Assembly (NCBI GenBank): GCA_036897095.1
Contig: JAYMSP010000174.1
Location: forward strand, 1-64,000
Direction of reading: 5' to 3'
Source: Plantago elongata
Taxonomy: Eukaryota > Streptophyta > Magnoliopsida > Lamiales > Plantaginaceae
Length of the DNA stretch: 64,000 nt
Part shown: positions 15,797 to 27,983 of the stretch, piece by piece
Numbering within the stretch: position 1 is the stretch's first letter
Layout of the letters: every line of letters begins with the position of its first letter
Notes under the pieces: model-generated
Told to the model about the DNA's origin: nothing
The model's database searches: none
Seen by the model: only the letters and a program-made list of their open reading frames with translations
Made by a program: the position numbers and the translations under genes

Positions 15797-16314
15797 GCAT
15801 ACACTATAACACAAACTCAATTCAATATAAATCGAACATATAACCTATTAAATCATGACACATCAACCTAACGAAATGAGCTAGGCGTCGTTAACTTATA
15901 ACATAAATAACTTGGTTATATAATATTTACTAAAAGTAATAAATAAATGAATTTGAAGAATACTGAATATGCAAAATGATAACATTTGACGTGGTATTTG
16001 TTATGTGATTGTTTGTTATATAGTTGAAATTGAATTATTCGAAATTGAATTGAATTGTTTTTATGATTTTAACTAAATAAATATATAATTTAATTGAATT
16101 GAGATTTTATGTAAAGGGTTCTGGATAAGTGATGTGAATACTTGTAGCAATGACTATTATATATGAGTATATTCCATTCCGAAACATGGGAATTGGAAAG
16201 CTCACATCTGTTAAGTCCAGGTGTACGATACGACTCCATTGTCAAACCATAAAACAGAATAATCTATTATCCTGAAGATATACCATTTTAAGAAGATGAA
16301 GAAGATACAGATGG

Positions 16315-16322
16315 TATAAATA
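16315..16322 (+). promoter_or_regulatory. TATA box of the SERAC1-like gene
   Basis: TATAAATA lies 73 bases before the ATG, followed by an A/C-rich leader. Confidence 0.5.
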
Positions 16323-16387
16323 CCGAAACTTCCAAACGAAGACAAAAAAGAAAAAAAGCAACTCGAAACCGAAAACCGAACCAAACT

Positions 16388-19300
16388 ATGTTCCATCGTC
16401 TCTCCAGATTGAAAACATCTCGCCGCCACATTCTCCGCCGCACCTTGTCTTCCTCCACCGCCGAACCACCACCTCCTCCGCCCCTCCAAACTCCCCAAAA
16501 TGCCCCTCTCACCCTCCACCAAAATTACCATCCCACCCCTCTCCCTCCTCCTCCACCCTCCTCCTCCCTCCCAAAAGCCTCCGCAATCGCCGCTCTCTCG
16601 ACCTCAATCCTCCTGGCCTCCTGCTACACTCTCTACCCGGAACAAACAAAGCAGTCATCCACCTCGATTTACTCCGACTTGGAATCCGCCTTTCGCAAAT
16701 CGAACGATTCGGTTAACAAGGTCGTGAACCGGATGAAGCAGACCGGAGCTGCCGCGTCGGTGTTGTGGCAGTCGTTGAGTTCGGTTATGTCGTCGGCTAA
16801 TCATGAGGTGAGGGCGGGGTTTGAGCTGCGTGTGGCGGCGTTGCTGGCGGATATTGTGGCGGCGAGTGATCGGCGGAGGGCGGCGATTGTGGGAGCTGGT
16901 GGTGGAGCGGTGGTTGATTGGCTGTTGGAGACGGTGGCAGTGCCGAATGTGACGCAAGTGGAGTCGGCGAGGGCGTTGGCGTACTTGATTGCTGATCCGA
17001 ATGTGTGTGAGGATGTTTTTGCTAGGCCGAGTGCGGTGCCGAATTTGTTGAGGTTTATTTTCTCTGCGCAGCCGAGGCGATCGAATAAGGTCAGCGATTT
17101 GTGTTGTTTGGTCTAATTTGGAATTTGTTGGTAGGTAGTAATTGAAATGGAGTACTGCATTGATATAGTGAATTAGATATATGGAATAAGGTCAGCAATT
17201 GGTATTGTTTGCTCTAATTTCGAATTGATGGTTGATAGATAGCTAATATAATTGAAATGGAGTACTGCATTGATATAGTGAATTAGATATATGGAATAAG
17301 GTCAGCAATTGGAATTGTTTGCTCTGATTTCGAATTGATAGTTGATAGATTGCTAATAATTGAAATGGAGTACTGCAGTGATATGATGAATTAGATATAT
17401 GGATCAACATTGACCAATTTATATTGCATTTCCTAAGTTTTTGCTTTTGTTGCATGTTTGATGTTTTGGTAATAGCTAAATGGGAATGTGGCCCGTTTTT
17501 TATTTGTTAAGTGATAGATATATAATGTTTGAAAATGGAGGCGGTGCATTTTGATTTTGTAGGGATGTTGTTAGATGATAGTGGCACATTTTAATTTTTG
17601 TTGATGTTGATATATTACTGTTTTTATTTGGGAGCAGCAATCTGGACGTAGTTCATTCGATGTTTATGATTCTTTGAAAGGTAGGAGCATGCTTGTTGCA
17701 GCAATTATGGATGTTGTCACTTCCAATTGTGACAGTGTAGAGAAACTATCATTTAAGCCCTTGCTACCTCAAGATGCTGAGATGAGAGATATTGCAGCGG
17801 CTATTGAAGTGATTGAGGAGGGTGGGATGCATTGGGATGAGCAGCATGGGGAAGAGGATGATGATCATGATGATGGGGGGAAAGGAATGAAGGGTATTGG
17901 GATGAAGGTTCTGGGAGGTACAACTGTTCTGGGTCTCTCGAGAACTGGTGATTTGGCAGACATGGAGCACGATGATGGTGTCTATAAGGCTGGGACTGCC
18001 AAAAATGTGACGAGCAATCTATTGTTCAATAAAATTAGTGTAAGTTCGCCATCACAAGCAAAGTTTTCTTCTTCTGTCATTCCGGGTCTCTGGGATGATT
18101 TACATTCGGAACATGTTGCTGTTCCTTTCGCAGCATGGGCACTGGCAAATTGGGCCATGGCTTCTGAAGTTAATCGGTCTCATATTCAAGAATTGGATCG
18201 AGATGGGCAAGCAGTTATGAGTGCCTTGATGGCACCTGAGAGGTCAGTAAGATGGCACGGGAGTTTGGTTGCTCAACTTCTTCTAGAGGATCGAAAGCTG
18301 CCTTTGAATGAATCTGTTTCTGATTGGAGTTCAAGTTTGCTTTCTACTATATCTCAAGCAAGCAAGACTCAGGACATACCACTGGCTCAAGTGGCGTTGT
18401 CTGCATTATTGGTTTCTATTGATAGAAGCCCTGAATCTCGGGAAGTGGTGATGGATAAAGGCCTTCCTTTGATGAGGGAAGCTGCTAAACAAACGATGAA
18501 GCACAAATCTGTACAAGAGTCACTTGCTAAAGCCTTAGAACTAATATTTTCAGGGGAACTTCATATGTCTCTTGAAGAGAGTCAGAAATGGTCTGCCATT
18601 CTACTGAAATGGATATTTGGGAAAGTCTCCTCAGATGCAATTCGTTTATCTGCTATTAGCATTCTTTCACACATCCTAGAGGACTATGGTCCAACCTCTC
18701 TCCCGATTTCCCAAGGTTGGCTGACTATCCTATTGACAAATGCTCTGAGCAGCAGGAAGGAATCCTTAGCTAAAGAAAGTGCCCAGCTGACAGGTGATAA
18801 AGTAAAGGTATGGTATATCAATAGTAATATGTCATCGCTATATTTATTTCTGGCTTTAATTTCAAACTAGAAAAGGCCCTTTCTGATCATATCATAATTT
18901 CGTTGCAGACACAAATTGATCAGTCGAATATTCTATCAGCTTCGCAGACTGCAAATCAGTTGGCGACTGCTGTTGTTAATTTAGCTGTGGCAAAACGGGT
19001 TACCACAGACATTGGTGAAAACTTTCCACTAGCTGATCTTCTCTCTGTTGAACCCTTCGTAGCACTTCTTAAAAATCTTAAGAAAGACAAACCAGTAAAG
19101 GTTACTGCTGCGGATTCTGCATTGGCTACTTTAAAAGGCATTAAAGCACTGACAGAAATATGCGCCGATGAAACTTCCTGTCAAGAGAAAATTGTTGACT
19201 TTGGAGTCTTGTGTTTACTCAAGCGTTTTTTGTTGGAAGATGATTATGAGCAACTTGCTGCAATTGAAGCGTATGACGCATCTCGTGCTCTTGAAGCCCA

Positions 19301-22300
19301 GGAGAGGTCGTCATCTTCCCCTGGTGATTCTTCTGCCGTTGATGCATATGGCCCTTCCAAGCTACAAGTTCCAGCTACTGCTCACTTGAGGAGGCATGCA
19401 GCTCGGCTGCTGGCTGTTCTTTCGGTGCTTCCTCAAGTTCAGAAAGTAATTGTAGCAGACAAATCTTGGTGCAATTGGCTCGATGATTGTGCTAATGGAA
19501 AGATTCCAGGTTGCAATGATCTTAAGACCCAGAGTTATGCAAAGGCAGCACTATTAAATGCATTTTGTAGTGATCCAGCTAGATGGAATTCTGAGAAAGA
19601 TGATGGTCCTGATGGTAGTTTTGTTGGGGAAAATAAGCAGTGCGCCCACTATGCTGACAATATATTTTTAATTAATCCTGAATTATCTCATTGGAAGTGT
19701 GTGCAGAATTATATGCCTGGATCTGATGATAAATCACCTGGACTTGATGTTTCTACTCAGAGCGAGGATGATCTGTCGACTAGGAATGTTGATGATTCCT
19801 CTGCTTCGACATCTGGATCTGAAAGTGTCTCGGAAATGGATATTCCTCCATTTGATGTTATTTTTGTCCATGGCCTCCGTGGAGGGCCGTTCAAAACGTG
19901 GCGGCTTTCTGAGGACAAATCTTCAAGCAAGTCTGGTCTCGTTGAGAAAATTGATGAAGAGGCTGGTAAACAAGGAACATTTTGGCCAGGGGAGTGGCTC
20001 GCAACTGACTTTCCACATGCTCGCTTGTTTAGCATCAAATACAAGGTTGCCTAGAAATTCTGTTTTGTTTAATTCTCACCCTGCATCATATTACTTAAAT
20101 TGGTGGATTTAGTGTTGTTTGCATCATGTGGAAGCTATGTCCTTTTGTCATATCACCATTTTAGTTAAGTATCTGATCGATCCTTTGATATATTGCTTTG
20201 TGCAGTCAAATCTTACACAATGGTCTGGAGCAAGTCTACCACTTCAGGTTTGACTCCCCTCTAGTTTTAAGCTAATGTCATTTTGTGCATATATCACTTA
20301 CCTATCATTTTCGAACTGTTGGATTAACATGTTTGCCTTAGTGTAACTTACCTATATCAGCTCAAGTCCTATTATTCATCAAACCTGAGCTTTGACAGAG
20401 GTAGTTTAGATATGAATGCAACATTTAATCTGAAAACGATACACAATATTTTCTTCCATCCGTTCTTCATATTGTCCTTGGCACAAAGTTTAAGATGGAA
20501 AAACAAAAAATGATTTATGGATTGATATAGTTGTTGGTGGATGACAAAAAGTAGGAGAGAGAATGAATAATTATGAAAAAGTGTGTAAATAATTAATAAG
20601 TGCAGATAGTGAGTTTCCATAAAAGGATAGTGAAATGTTGTTAAGGAATGCAATATTTGGATTGTAAAATAATGGAGGGAGTGCTGCTATATTATACTCC
20701 ACTGATTGAATTAGTTGCGGCTACGTGGAACACATTTTGTCGGAACATTTTATGGGCTCTGGAAACAGCCTCTCTGCAGAAATGCAAGGATAAGGCTGAG
20801 GTAAAAAATACACGCCCGCGCTGCATTGACATACACGGGGGTGCTTAGCAGTTAGCGCAATTCTCAGATGTGACTTAGCTATGATGTTTGATGACCTTTT
20901 TATATTCTTAATTTGTTACTATTTTCACGGATTGAGATGTAGGAATCTGTTCTGCATGTCCTTCCGTTTAATTCATAACTTGTCAAAATGTTAGTACTTT
21001 AGTATTCCCCATCTTTAATTTGTTGCATTTCCAGGAAGTGAGCTCCATGCTGTTAGAGAAACTTATTGCTGCGGGCATTGGGGATCGACCTGTTGTATTT
21101 GTAACACACAGGCAAGTTTTCTTTCGACATTGGATTATTGGATATAGCATATTTTTATTGAATTTGATCCATGCAAATTTGGGTACTCTTACAGTTTCTT
21201 TTGTATTATCTCCTACCTCGGCAAGCCACGTTTCAGGGGGACATTAAGAAAACATTCATTTTGTGATGTTCACTTTTCTGTTGTAACCCCTAAATCTAAC
21301 TTATATTTGAGCTTGCGGCTTGAAAGGGCTAGTTTTCTGTGCACAGCTTTTTGTATTATCTAGTCCTGCAGATTTTTGCTACAGTAGGATGAATTTTTAT
21401 GTCTCAGTTAGTTATGTACTGTTCAGGAAAAAACTCACTGTTCTCAGGAAGAGAACTTCAGGTTTTAAAGGATAGTAGCTCAGTTGTAGTACAACAGCAT
21501 ATTCGCTGGAAAATTTTGAAGAATGACATCCTAAGAGAAAGTTCCTAGTCACTTATCATCCATGTGCATATGTATCAGCAACTTTACTAACACAAGCTTA
21601 TATTTGATGTTTGTTCTACAGCATGGGAGGCCTGGTTGTGAAGCAAATGTTACATCAAGCATGGTCGGAGCACAAGGATAATTTTGTAAACAATACTATT
21701 GGAGTGGTAGGTTTTCTCCTTGCACTGAAATGAATCAAGCTTGTTCAGCTATGTACTTGGTTTCATAATTTTTTCATATTAATGTTCTTCCTGATTTTGT
21801 CTTTTGGGGGTTCAAGGTTTTCTACAGTTGCCCACATTTTGGTAGCAAACTTGCAGACATGCCTTGGCGAATGGGTCTTGTTTTACGTCCTGCACCCACT
21901 GTTAGTGCCTAAATTCTGCTGTTTGTCTTGAAACATTTGCATAATTATGCGTATACTGTATACCATGGCTGTTATTCATGTTTTATTTTTCTCTTTCTGA
22001 TTTGGCTAGATAGGAGAACTGAGAAGTGGATCACCCAGATTAGTGGAAACTAATGACTTCATTCGCCAGCTTTACAAAAAGAAATTGATAGATGTCCTTA
22101 GTTTCTGTGAGGTATAAAAATTCTATCTATATATGATGGAATTGCCTCGGTCAGTGAGTTTTTGACATCCTTGCTATTTTGGCAGACTAAGGTAACGCCT
22201 ATAGTAGAAGGTTATGGAGGCTGGGCCTTCAGAATGGAGATTGTACCTCTGGAATCAGCATATCCTGGATATGGAGAACTCGTCGTAAGTTCTGATTTTT

Positions 22301-23096
22301 AGTGTTTCAGATTTTGTACCTCAAAATTATAATTCCCGTATTCATTATCATTATCCCCAACATCTGTTATTTAACGTGTATCCTTTCTATATATTTTAAA
22401 TTTTAATCTAAAATTTCTCCCAAAATATCTGATGGAAAAAAACATGTAACTTATTCTCAGCCGTAAGGTCAAGTATTTTGGTCTATGAAAGTATTTTCCT
22501 GTGTGTAGGTGTAGCTGCACATGTGCGTAACCGGCACTTCCACCAAACATAATTGTCTTCTACTGGTAGGAGTAGGACAATGAACTTGATTAACTGAGAG
22601 CCAGTTTAGCATGTCGAAATGCATCTGACATTCTTAGATGTTCTTTGCATGTGTATTTCATTTGTGCCAGAAAGAAGTTTGTACTGGCAGAACAGTTTTA
22701 TGTGTGTCAAAATGATGGACCTTTCTAGTAGTGGAAACACTCTTGAAAAAATTAATCCATGATTTTAGCCAAGCGAAATGATGGCCAAAGTGGTTATAGT
22801 GATGGGTGATGAACACATCGAGTGTATACATGTTGACTCGTTGTAATTTGTATAGTCTGGAATGGATTAGATTTATTGGACTTATTTTACATATAACTTG
22901 GGTGTTACTGTTTTTCAATGTTCCAAAGACAAAATGCAATTTTAAATCTGTTGTCTTGGCTTAGGTATTGGATTCCACGGACCATATAAATTCTTGCAAG
23001 CCTTTGAGCAGGGAGGATCCATCTTATAAAGATACTCTGGAGTTCCTGCAGAAACTGAGAAAACATTATACTTCAGAAGATGCTGGACACAAGTAG
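16388..23096 (+). CDS. SERAC1-like ARM-repeat alpha/beta hydrolase
   Basis: Exons 16388-17089, 17638-18807, 18909-20045, 20206-20247, 21035-21111, 21622-21706, 21817-21900, 22010-22111, 22186-22284 and 22965-23096 give 1209 residues. The N-terminus is Arg/Ser-rich (FHRLSRLKTSRRHILRR), like a mitochondrial presequence. A hydrophobic segment (ASAIAALSTSILLASCYTL) follows near residue 65, so the protein is probably membrane-anchored. The long middle is helical and armadillo-like. The C-terminal hydrolase has VHGLRGGPFKTW (from 944), nucleophile Ser1043 in THSMGG, and a likely catalytic His1173 in DSTDHIN. In animals SERAC1 acts in phosphatidylglycerol remodelling. The plant role is not established, so function is inferred only. 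The intron splitting the Ser codon uses a GC donor. Exon 1 is much more GC-rich than the rest. Confidence 0.92.
17083..17400 (+). repeat. Three tandem ~105-bp units carrying a splice donor
   Basis: Units start at 17083, 17184 and 17294, each opening with GAATAAGGTCAGC. The first GAATAAG is the end of exon 1 of the SERAC1-like gene and its GTCAGC is the real donor, so the array holds two further copies of that exon/intron junction inside intron 1. Units share GAAATGGAGTACTGCA and GAATTAGATATATG. The reading frame from exon 1 meets a TAA 27 bases past the first donor (17114-17116), so use of the later donors would truncate the protein. Confidence 0.9.
20449..20687. mobile_element. Stowaway-like MITE, SERAC1-like intron
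   Basis: The left end (CTTCCATCCGTTCTTCATAT) and the right end on the other strand (CACTCCCTCCATTATTTTAC) form imperfect inverted repeats, with TA on both sides. It lies inside the fourth intron, well clear of both splice sites. Confidence 0.5.
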
Positions 23097-23482
23097 ACAA
23101 ATCAAAGTCTCCTCATCAGGACTCCATTTGTGTTGAGTTTCTCTGCTATCTTTCCTTCCCGTTTGGAGGAGAGGCCTATTTTACGTTTTATGGAGAGCAA
23201 ATTTTATGGATGCAGCTCAGGAAACTCTGGACACTATTCTGTACATAAATTATGTTTAGTGAAGTGTAGTGTAGAGATTATCAGTCAGGTTTGGGGATTC
23301 ATTGTTCCCCTGGATACCGAACAAAAATAGAACTAGCGGTAGGGTTTCCTTGTAGTTCAAGCATAGAAGATTTGTTGTGTAGTTGAGGATGGAAGATTAG
23401 TGAATGAACTGGATAGATTAGTATACTTAACTTATATTGTACTGTATTCTTTCTTTTTATTAGAAGGGGAAATTGCAAGTGC

Positions 23483-24752
23483 ATAATACAGTTGGAAGGA
23501 GCAGTTTTTTTACAGGGATCCAGCTTCAGCTCCCTCTCATTAGTCATCACCTTCCTTTTACAGGAATGTTAAATTATTTTAGAGAAATGTTAAACGCGGG
23601 ATAACTTTTATTAAACGCAACTTTTATTAAACATAAGATGTATTTTTATATATTACAAATAATGTAATTAATAAAATAGTCTTATAATTATAAATAATTA
23701 TAATTTTACCTAAAAATAATATTTAAATATGTTTATTTGAACTAATCATATTATGCGAAAAAAATTGAAGAAAATTTGAAAGAACACGAAGAATGAAAAT
23801 GAAGAATACGAAGAACGCGGACAAAGAACTAAGCCGTCCAGAATTGATCGGGGGCTCCGACGATCTGGTTGGAGCTCAGATCCGATTGGAGCTGCAAAGC
23901 TCCGATCGAAGCGACGCTCGGATCTGATAGATTTGTCAGGACCGTGTCCTGGTCAGACCTGGTTCTGATTTTTTTTAATTTTTATAAAAAAATTATTAAT
24001 GTAAAGTTAATTAATTTAATTATACTAAGTAATTAAACAAATATTAACGATTATGAATATGAATTATAACAATATAAACATCTCAAATTCATCATTATTT
24101 GTAAAGTATGACTAATGAAATTGTAATATTGATTTTCGTTACGTTATAATATCGTAGTGTATATACGTTCATATATTTTCAAAAATGTAATAATTTGATA
24201 AATTTTATGAAAATTGAGACTAATTTTATATGTATATATATATATATATAATTTGTTGGACATTTTGTAATATATAAAAATGTGTTATACGTTTAATAAA
24301 AATAATTATGCATTTAATAATTCCCTTTCTTTTATTTAAAATGTGATTATTTATAGCTAAACATATTCCATATCTCGCAAAAGTTTGCAAAGGGCAAACA
24401 TCAGATAAGATAGAAATGAATGTCTGATCAGTGATCAGAGACATTGAAGGTTCTCCTTCTTCAAATAATGCCATGTATAAACCACCTTGTTTGTAAAATA
24501 GGTGCTCATATCAATTTTCCTGTCCAATTCTATGGTCAGACTCGGATTATGACACAAACAACAAAAAAGAAAAGAAAATTACATTACTTCAAATTCAAGA
24601 AACTGAGTTCACAAACATATCAATATAGTCTATAGCTTTCAAAAGTCATATAAGAAAGAGAGAAAACAAGGCATCTAAGTAACCTCAAACTAACAGTATT
24701 TCTTGGTTTAGCTAGCGCAAATCACATACATTCTGTGCGCACCTAGCTACTC
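23483..24752 (-). repeat. Duplicated 3' flank of F-box copy 2, split by an insertion
   Basis: Read on the minus strand this flank follows the downstream DNA of F-box copy 1 (337-1035) from the stop codon onward. Landmarks in common are the CTGATCACTGATCAGACATT region and GACTAATGAGAGGGAGCTGA. The match is interrupted by about 760 bp that copy 1 lacks. The block ends close to the 3' end of the SERAC1-like gene and may be part of that gene's 3' UTR on the other strand. Confidence 0.75.
23561..24324. mobile_element. Non-autonomous DNA transposon inside the F-box flank
   Basis: The sequence is absent from the paralogous flank at 840-870, which gives a natural empty-site comparison. The ends are imperfect inverted repeats sharing GGAAT, TTTATTAAACG and TTTTTATATATTACAAA. 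Near-identical 10-bp flanks, CTTCCTTTTA and CTTTCTTTTA, look like a target duplication. The core near 23820-23960 is unusually GC-rich. There is no transposase frame. Duplication size and long ends favour a MULE-type MITE. Confidence 0.65.
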
Positions 24753-25736
24753 CTAGTCTGTTTCCTCGTCTATAGTCATAAATCGTATAATCTCCTTCAC
24801 TGCCTCCTGGAAAACCGCCTCGTCGTCGCTATATTCCCAATTCAACATATCTTCAAAATGAACATCTTCATCAAGTTCACCGTCCACCGGGATCACCATC
24901 AACATGAAGGAAACCCTCTTCAATACGTATCTTGACTCTGGCAGAAGCAACTCATGCCACCGCCCATTACCCATTTTCCCTGGATAGAGCTCTCTTGGAT
25001 GTTCGTTCTGACGTATCATTTGCCTTCTCCACTCACCAATCTGTTCGGCCTCAATCACAAATTCCCCATGCCTGTGAGCATCTGAACAAGTCACCCTCTG
25101 AAGTGAATCATGAGATCTCACAACAGAAAATACAAGGGACAACCATTCAGTGCAAGATATGATAGGATACAAGCTTGCATCTTGTGACGTATCTTGAGTG
25201 GAATTTGTCGTCTCCTCCTCCTCCTCCTCCTCCCCTTCTTCGACAGGTTCCTCTCCTTCAGCCAACATGTGCATTGCAGTCCAGTTTATTGCAACCAAGC
25301 CTGTAACGACAGGCTCTCGACTATTCAGTTTTCCCTTCCACTTGAGAAACGGGGAAGTGCATGGGCTTCTTGGGCAGGGAGCCTCTATCTCAATAGATTC
25401 AAGTTCCCGAAAGTTCCTTAAAAATGCTATTATCTTTGCAATCTTTCGAGCTGATGATGGATTGATATGCCAGGTGTATTCGTCATCATTAAAGTAGAGC
25501 TCGTCGTCACCTGTATCCTTAAGAAAATTGGAGTATAGCTCAACCGAGTTGGCGTCAACTTCAGGGAGCCTCAGAGAAACAGATCTGATCCTATATATGA
25601 AGGAGGCAAAGAGCTTGCTTACAAGTGTGCAGTTGCATAACATGTTTGCATCTTTTATTCTGCTCACAATGTTAAGAACCGCATCAACAGACAAGTACTC
25701 CAAAAAATTAACACCATTGATTCGCCTGTTCGCCAT
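24753..25736 (-). CDS. F-box protein (AUF-like), copy 2, complete
   Basis: A 327-residue intronless coding region. I chose the ATG giving MANRRINGVN because copy 3 starts at the same place; the frame runs 16 codons further upstream. Residues about 11-50 (FLEYLSVDAVLNIVSRIKDA, then CTLVSKLF) form an F-box, which would bind SKP1 in an SCF ubiquitin ligase. FLKWKGKL and EQIGEWRR blocks recall AUF1/AUF2-type proteins. An acidic run, mostly Glu, spans about 160-175. A 5' UTR intron is likely: CAACTCAG/AT before the ATG looks like an acceptor, and AAGAAAAAAGAG/GTTCG near 26443-26460 looks like the upstream exon end. Both sites are conserved before copy 3. The target protein is unknown. Confidence 0.88.
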   Translation of the reverse strand: MANRRINGVNFLEYLSVDAVLNIVSRIKDANMLCNCTLVSKLFASFIYRIRSVSLRLPEVDANSVELYSNFLKDTGDDELYFNDDEYTWHINPSSARKIAKIIAFLRNFRELESIEIEAPCPRSPCTSPFLKWKGKLNSREPVVTGLVAINWTAMHMLAEGEEPVEEGEEEEEEETTNSTQDTSQDASLYPIISCTEWLSLVFSVVRSHDSLQRVTCSDAHRHGEFVIEAEQIGEWRRQMIRQNEHPRELYPGKMGNGRWHELLLPESRYVLKRVSFMLMVIPVDGELDEDVHFEDMLNWEYSDDEAVFQEAVKEIIRFMTIDEETD

Positions 25737-27034
25737 TTCCACGCCTTTTAGTGTAATCAAAATCTGAGTTGCATCAAAGAACACAAATTTGAGTAGGCAA
25801 TTTTAGTGCAATATATGTGCATCAAAGGAACATAACAAAAACAAGTAGTGCACAGAATTTCAATTTTAGCGCAATATTTGTGGATAAATACGTTTTAGTG
25901 CAATTTAAGAGTAATACTACATGGGGAGAATGAACAAATCATATAAAGTTAAATTACTTGAGTTTTGATCCGAGACGGAACAACATTAACGAAATTATAT
26001 ATAAATTTTGAAACCCGAACTTGTTTTAGCTCGACCCGACCCGAAACCAAAATTGGGAAATCAGAGACCCGAAACCTGAATAGAATTCATCGGGGTGGGC
26101 CGGACCAAGTTCGTGTCCGGGTAAAATTCGGATCTGGACCACTTATTCTCAACCCTAGCAGAAAATAATAGATTTCGTGAAGCCGTCACATATCTTTAAT
26201 TTTATACGTGAATCAAATTGGGGTGCACATAAAATTTCGTTACGAGTAATAAAAATCAACATAGATCTAGTGAAACCATCAACAAATTGGAGTCTTATCG
26301 ACTAAATGGTTAACTTACAGATTTATAAAGCTTTGCCCCTGAAAATCTGATCTCCCGTTGCAATGACACACGTTTATGTAATTCTGAATGTGAAATAAAT
26401 GAAAATCGATGAAGAAACAATTGAAAATGAAAAATTCGAACCTCTTTTTTCTTGAATTGCAATCTGGAATGACAAATGTGGAGAGAATTGAATTTGTTGT
26501 ATTAGATAATATCGAGAGAGAAATTTATGGCGACGATGGAAATGAATGTTGAGTCGTTTTTATAGTGCGCATTGGATGTCTTTTTTGTCAGTTATCGTTT
26601 CTTTCTAGTATAATGTATTTAATGCTTTTGTCATTTTCTAACGGTAATATTGTATGAAATCAGTCAACATTGATTGGTTTATTTTTACCGTTTTCTAACA
26701 GTAATATTGAAAAACACAAATAATGATGTCCTAAATTATTCTGTATAAGTCCGAGCTTCGAGAATGTTCCTGAGTGTCTATGGATAAAAAGAACATCAAC
26801 ATATGAAAGGAAGTAGAGAAGAAGTAAAACGAGAAGCGCAATACAATTGTCCAAGATGCATTTATCACAATCCTGAATTTTGGACAATACCCCATAGGCA
26901 AACAACCTAGTTTAGCATGGACTTAAGCTAAGGCCTGCTTAATTAGCCTTTATTATTTCATTTTAAAGTTTAGATTAGAATCTCTCTCCCAATTTAATTT
27001 CATCATGTTCAACACTCCATATTTCTTATGACCG

Positions 27035-27545
27035 TCCGATGTGGTGATCAAAAAATCGGTTGTGGGAATTTTGGTTGCTCCGCAACTACTGCTCGTGGCC
27101 ATTTTTCTCCACTGTGGTGATGGTCGCGACCGCGATCGCGGGTATTTATTTTATTTTTTTATTTTTGATTATAGTTATATTAATATGAATATTGAAAATT
27201 TTGAGCGAAAAGAGACGTTTTTATTAAAAATACGAGTAGAATAGTGAAATAGTACAAAATACGAACAAAGGGGGAAATTTAAGATATGAGAAAATATATC
27301 TTCACTGATCTCATTTTATAAATCTCGAAAAATATAAACGACGGTATAATTTTTATATTTTTTATATAATAAAATAAATTAAAAAGTAATAAAAAGGAGT
27401 TAGAGCCCCACGGAGGTAACTCATCAGATTAAGTTACCTCCATGCCACAACCGGTGCTCGACCGCACCATAGTGCAAAAACATTGGTCGTGGCATGGTGG
27501 TTCCGCGACACGACCAATTTTTTTGCACCACAGTGCATGGTCTAA
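27035..27545. mobile_element. Candidate MITE with nested hairpins
   Basis: The left side has GTGGTGATCAAAAAATCGGT. The right side, on the other strand, has GTGGTGCAAAAAAATTGGTC, so the ends are inverted relatives. Inside the right end are two hairpins. One is at 27412-27441 (GGAGGTAACT pairing with AGTTACCTCC). The larger is at 27460-27542, with arms sharing GTGCAAAAA and ATTGGTCGTG. No coding frame is seen and no clear target duplication was found, so the family is open. Confidence 0.5.
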
Positions 27546-27740
27546 TCTTTCCCAACAGTCAGTACACTAGTCACTCCACAATAGAAATATTCCACTTTTA
27601 ATTTTTATTAATCCGGTCACTAATCGATCAAGTCGTGACTCTTTAGCTCGCTCCATTGTAGCGAATCGAATACTTCTCAGTTGATTACCCATCTTAAAAT
27701 TATTCAATAACAAGCACGCTTAATTATTAAGAATTTTTTT

Positions 27741-27983
27741 TATCTTCAATTTAAAATCACTTTAGTTTAGTTTAGTTCTATTCAGCTCAGCTTAGTTATA
27801 ATTTATGCTACAGTTCAGTTCAGTTCAATTTAGTTTAATAAATTTTAGTTGAATTGAACAGAGCGTTGTATTCTCTTCAATTGAAAATCACTTCAATCAG
27901 TCCAATCCAGTCTCGTTCAGTTCAACTCGACTTAGTTATAATATATATCTTACTTTAATTTAGTTCGATAAATTTTAGTTGAA
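27741..27983. repeat. Diverged ~131-bp tandem duplication, TTCAGT-rich
   Basis: Units 27741-27853 and 27873-27983 share TCTTCAAT, AAAATCACTT, CTTAGTTATAAT and AAATTTTAGTTGAA in the same order. Each unit also contains short internal TTTAGT/TTCAGT runs. A related text occurs inverted near 49436. It lies about 200 bases upstream of the HO2 gene. Confidence 0.75.

Noticed and set aside
16211-16957. Several long minus-strand frames over exon 1 of the SERAC1-like gene
   Set aside because: They are shadows caused by the GC-rich, stop-poor coding exon on the plus strand.
25980-26165. Possible coding frame in the CCCGACCCG-rich stretch
   Set aside because: The text is a common simple GGGTCGGGT-type plant repeat upstream of F-box copy 2, not coding.
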